DNA from: Gemmatimonadota bacterium
Lineage (GTDB): Bacteria > Gemmatimonadota > Gemmatimonadetes > Gemmatimonadales > GWC2-71-9
Assembly (NCBI GenBank): GCA_003220905.1
Contig: QHTS01000167.1
Location: forward strand, 1-5,756
Length of the DNA: 5,756 bases
Direction of reading: 5' to 3'
Shown: positions 4,388-5,756 of the stretch, one piece after another
Position numbering within the stretch: the first letter of the stretch is position 1
Layout: every line of letters starts with the position of its first letter
Position numbers and translations under genes: made by a program
Notes under the pieces: model-generated
The model's database searches: none
What the model saw: only the letters and a program-made list of their open reading frames with translations
What the model was told of the DNA's origin: nothing

Positions 4388-5756
4388 CTAGTTCCGCAGG
4401 GTCGCCGGTGTCTGGGCGGCGGCCAGGGCGAGGAGATCCTGGGGCGACTTGGCGCGGCGCGCCAGCCCGAGCGCGGCCCGCACCTGGCGGTCTTCCTCCC
4501 GCTGGCGACGCACTTCCGCCGGACGACCAAAGACGTAGCGCGCGATCTCGTAGCCCAGATCCTGGGTGATGACGTCGCGGGCACCCGCGACGACACTGTC
4601 CGGCAGTGCGATGCTCCGCGCCCGCAGCCGCCGGATGACCTCGTCCGCCATGTCCGGTGTGACCGTGAAGTCCGGGCTCTTCACGCGGCCCGACGTCTTG
4701 ATCTCGAGGGCGTATGCCGTGCGCACGTCCCAGTAGGTCGGGATCTTGTTGCCCAAGCCTTTGACGAACGCGCGCTCCGCCGTCGTGAACGTGTCGGGTG
4801 CGACGAACAGGTCGGGCCGGATACCGCCGCCGCCCATGACGACCCGGCCGTGGTCGGTGTGAAACACCAGCGAGGAATCGACCTTCGTGCTGTCGTGCCC
4901 GAGCTCCGCGGCCTCGGCCTGCGCCAGCTGGTCCTCTTCGTTCTTGCTCTTACGCTGGATGGTCCGGCCGCTCGGCGTGAACCAGCGCGCCGTCGTGAGC
5001 TTCAGCGCCGTTTCGGGCGTGAGCTGCCACAGCGACTGCACCAACCCCTTCCCGAACGTCGGCGTCCCGACGACCACGGCGCGGTCGTGATCCTGCAGCG
5101 CGCCCGTGATGATCTCGGCCGCGCTCGCCGTGCCCCCGTTCGTGAGCACCACCACCGGGAGGTGCGGCCACGGCTGCGGCTTCGCGTCGCGGTAGGTTTT
5201 GGACGTGGTGGGCGCGCGGCCCCGCGTTTCCACGACTTCCTGCCCCGGGTCGAGGAAGAGCTCGCTCACCGCGACGCCCTGGTCGAGCAACCCTCCGGGG
5301 TTGCCCCGCAGATCGAGCACCAGCGACTTCATCCCCTTCTGGACGAGACCGTTGAGAGCGTCCGTGAGCTCCTGCGCGGACGTTTCGCTCACGGGCGTGA
5401 GCAGGACGTAGCCCACCTTGTCGTCGAGCATCATCGAGACCTGGACGGAGCGGATGTGGATCGTGGCGCGGGTGAGCTTGAAGGTGAGCGGCCCGTCGAC
5501 CCCGACCCGACGCACCTTGAGCTCCACCGCGCTGCCCGGCTCCCCGCGCAGCTGCTTCACGGCCTGATCGTTCTTCCAGCCCTCGGTCGAGCGCCCGTCG
5601 AGGGCGGTGATCTGGTCGCCCGACTGGATTCCCGCCCGCTCCGCGGGAGTGTCGGGGAGCGGTGCCACGACGGTGATCCATCCGTCCCGCACGTCGATCT
5701 GGATGCCCAGGCCGCCGTAGTTGCCGGTCGTCGCCTCGTTCAGCGCCCGGAAGTCG
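4388..5756 (-). CDS. ctpA: Carboxy-terminal processing protease, S41 family with PDZ domain (N-terminus beyond window)
   Basis: This is a secreted or periplasmic tail-specific serine protease that degrades or trims proteins from their C-termini. The frame is open to the window edge, entering as FRALNEATTGNYGGLGIQID, so the GTG at 5692 is internal. The signal peptide and the start of the helical region are missing. Numbering from that GTG, the PDZ domain runs to about 62 (TPAERAGIQSGDQITALDG). The S41 core includes GYVLLTPVSE (94-103), LVLDLRGNPGGLLDQG (124-139), LTNGGTASAAEI with catalytic Ser190, and TFGKGLVQ with Lys215 and Gln219. The usual Ser/Lys dyad plus Gln is complete, so it should be active. 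Between SGRTIQR (241-247) and GGGGIRPDLFV (287-297) lies a charged insertion of about 40 residues typical of FCB-type CtpA. A C-terminal helical extension of about 130 residues follows. The neighbouring DUF2520 gene lies downstream on the same strand. Confidence 0.95.
   Translation of the reverse strand, partial: DFRALNEATTGNYGGLGIQIDVRDGWITVVAPLPDTPAERAGIQSGDQITALDGRSTEGWKNDQAVKQLRGEPGSAVELKVRRVGVDGPLTFKLTRATIHIRSVQVSMMLDDKVGYVLLTPVSETSAQELTDALNGLVQKGMKSLVLDLRGNPGGLLDQGVAVSELFLDPGQEVVETRGRAPTTSKTYRDAKPQPWPHLPVVVLTNGGTASAAEIITGALQDHDRAVVVGTPTFGKGLVQSLWQLTPETALKLTTARWFTPSGRTIQRKSKNEEDQLAQAEAAELGHDSTKVDSSLVFHTDHGRVVMGGGGIRPDLFVAPDTFTTAERAFVKGLGNKIPTYWDVRTAYALEIKTSGRVKSPDFTVTPDMADEVIRRLRARSIALPDSVVAGARDVITQDLGYEIARYVFGRPAEVRRQREEDRQVRAALGLARRAKSPQDLLALAAAQTPATLRN

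Noticed and set aside
3448..4569. 373-residue plus-strand reading frame opposite the DUF2520 gene
   Set aside because: Low-complexity Arg/Gly/Pro-rich composition; the minus strand carries clear Rossmann and DUF2520 motifs.
4369..4596. N-terminal extension of the DUF2520 protein to 376 residues
   Set aside because: It would overlap the protease coding end by about 200 nt, and its composition is Arg/Ser/Pro-rich like other shadow frames. Homology begins just after the GTG at 4368.
4950..5681. 243-residue minus-strand frame overlapping the protease in another frame
   Set aside because: An Arg/Gly/Ala-rich shadow of the protease, with no recognisable domain.
1..5756. CRISPR array, transposon, phage or defence island
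   Set aside because: No direct-repeat arrays, terminal inverted repeats, transposase or integrase motifs, or tRNA-like sequence were seen. The only excisionase-like protein stands without recombination partners.

Overview
This is a GC-rich bacterial window. It is densely packed with ordinary chromosomal genes and shows no sign of mobile DNA. The host is probably a Gemmatimonadota-like member of the FCB group. Two things point that way: the very high GC, and an S41 (CtpA) protease carrying the roughly 40-residue 'FhT..GRVVmGGGGIrPD' insertion that I associate with Bacteroidetes/FCB-type CtpA proteins. A periplasmic LolA-like protein indicates a two-membraned (diderm) cell. The assignment rests on protein resemblance from memory, not on a database search.

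Left part, plus strand (1-2313): a tight three-gene run. It starts with the C-terminal part of an MBL-fold hydrolase of the RNase Z/YhfI type (to 566). After 2 nt comes a complete type I DAHP synthase with an N-terminal ferredoxin-like/ACT-like regulatory domain (569-1609, GTG start). Its stop codon overlaps the TTG start of a LolA-like outer-membrane lipoprotein carrier protein (1606-2313). The promoter lies outside the window.

Middle, minus strand (2321-3375): a two-gene operon read right to left. The first gene encodes an unrecognised multi-pass membrane protein. The second encodes an 81-residue excisionase/MerR-like helix-turn-helix protein. They overlap by 4 nt (ATGA). The operon converges on the lolA-like gene with only 7 nt between the stops. 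Its likely control region (about 3376-3465) is conspicuously AT-rich for this genome and contains a perfect 7-2-7 inverted repeat embedding a TTGACA -35-like hexamer.

Right part, minus strand (3466-5756): a carboxy-terminal processing protease (PDZ + S41, Ser/Lys dyad and Gln present; N-terminus beyond the window edge), followed 19 nt later by a Rossmann-fold/DUF2520 protein of unknown substrate. The two probably share a transcript.

The genes cover shikimate-pathway entry, envelope biogenesis, periplasmic proteolysis and a small membrane/regulator pair. I see no tRNA, rRNA, CRISPR array, insertion sequence or defence system. The least explained part, and the best candidate for something undescribed, is the membrane protein/HTH operon with its palindromic promoter region.
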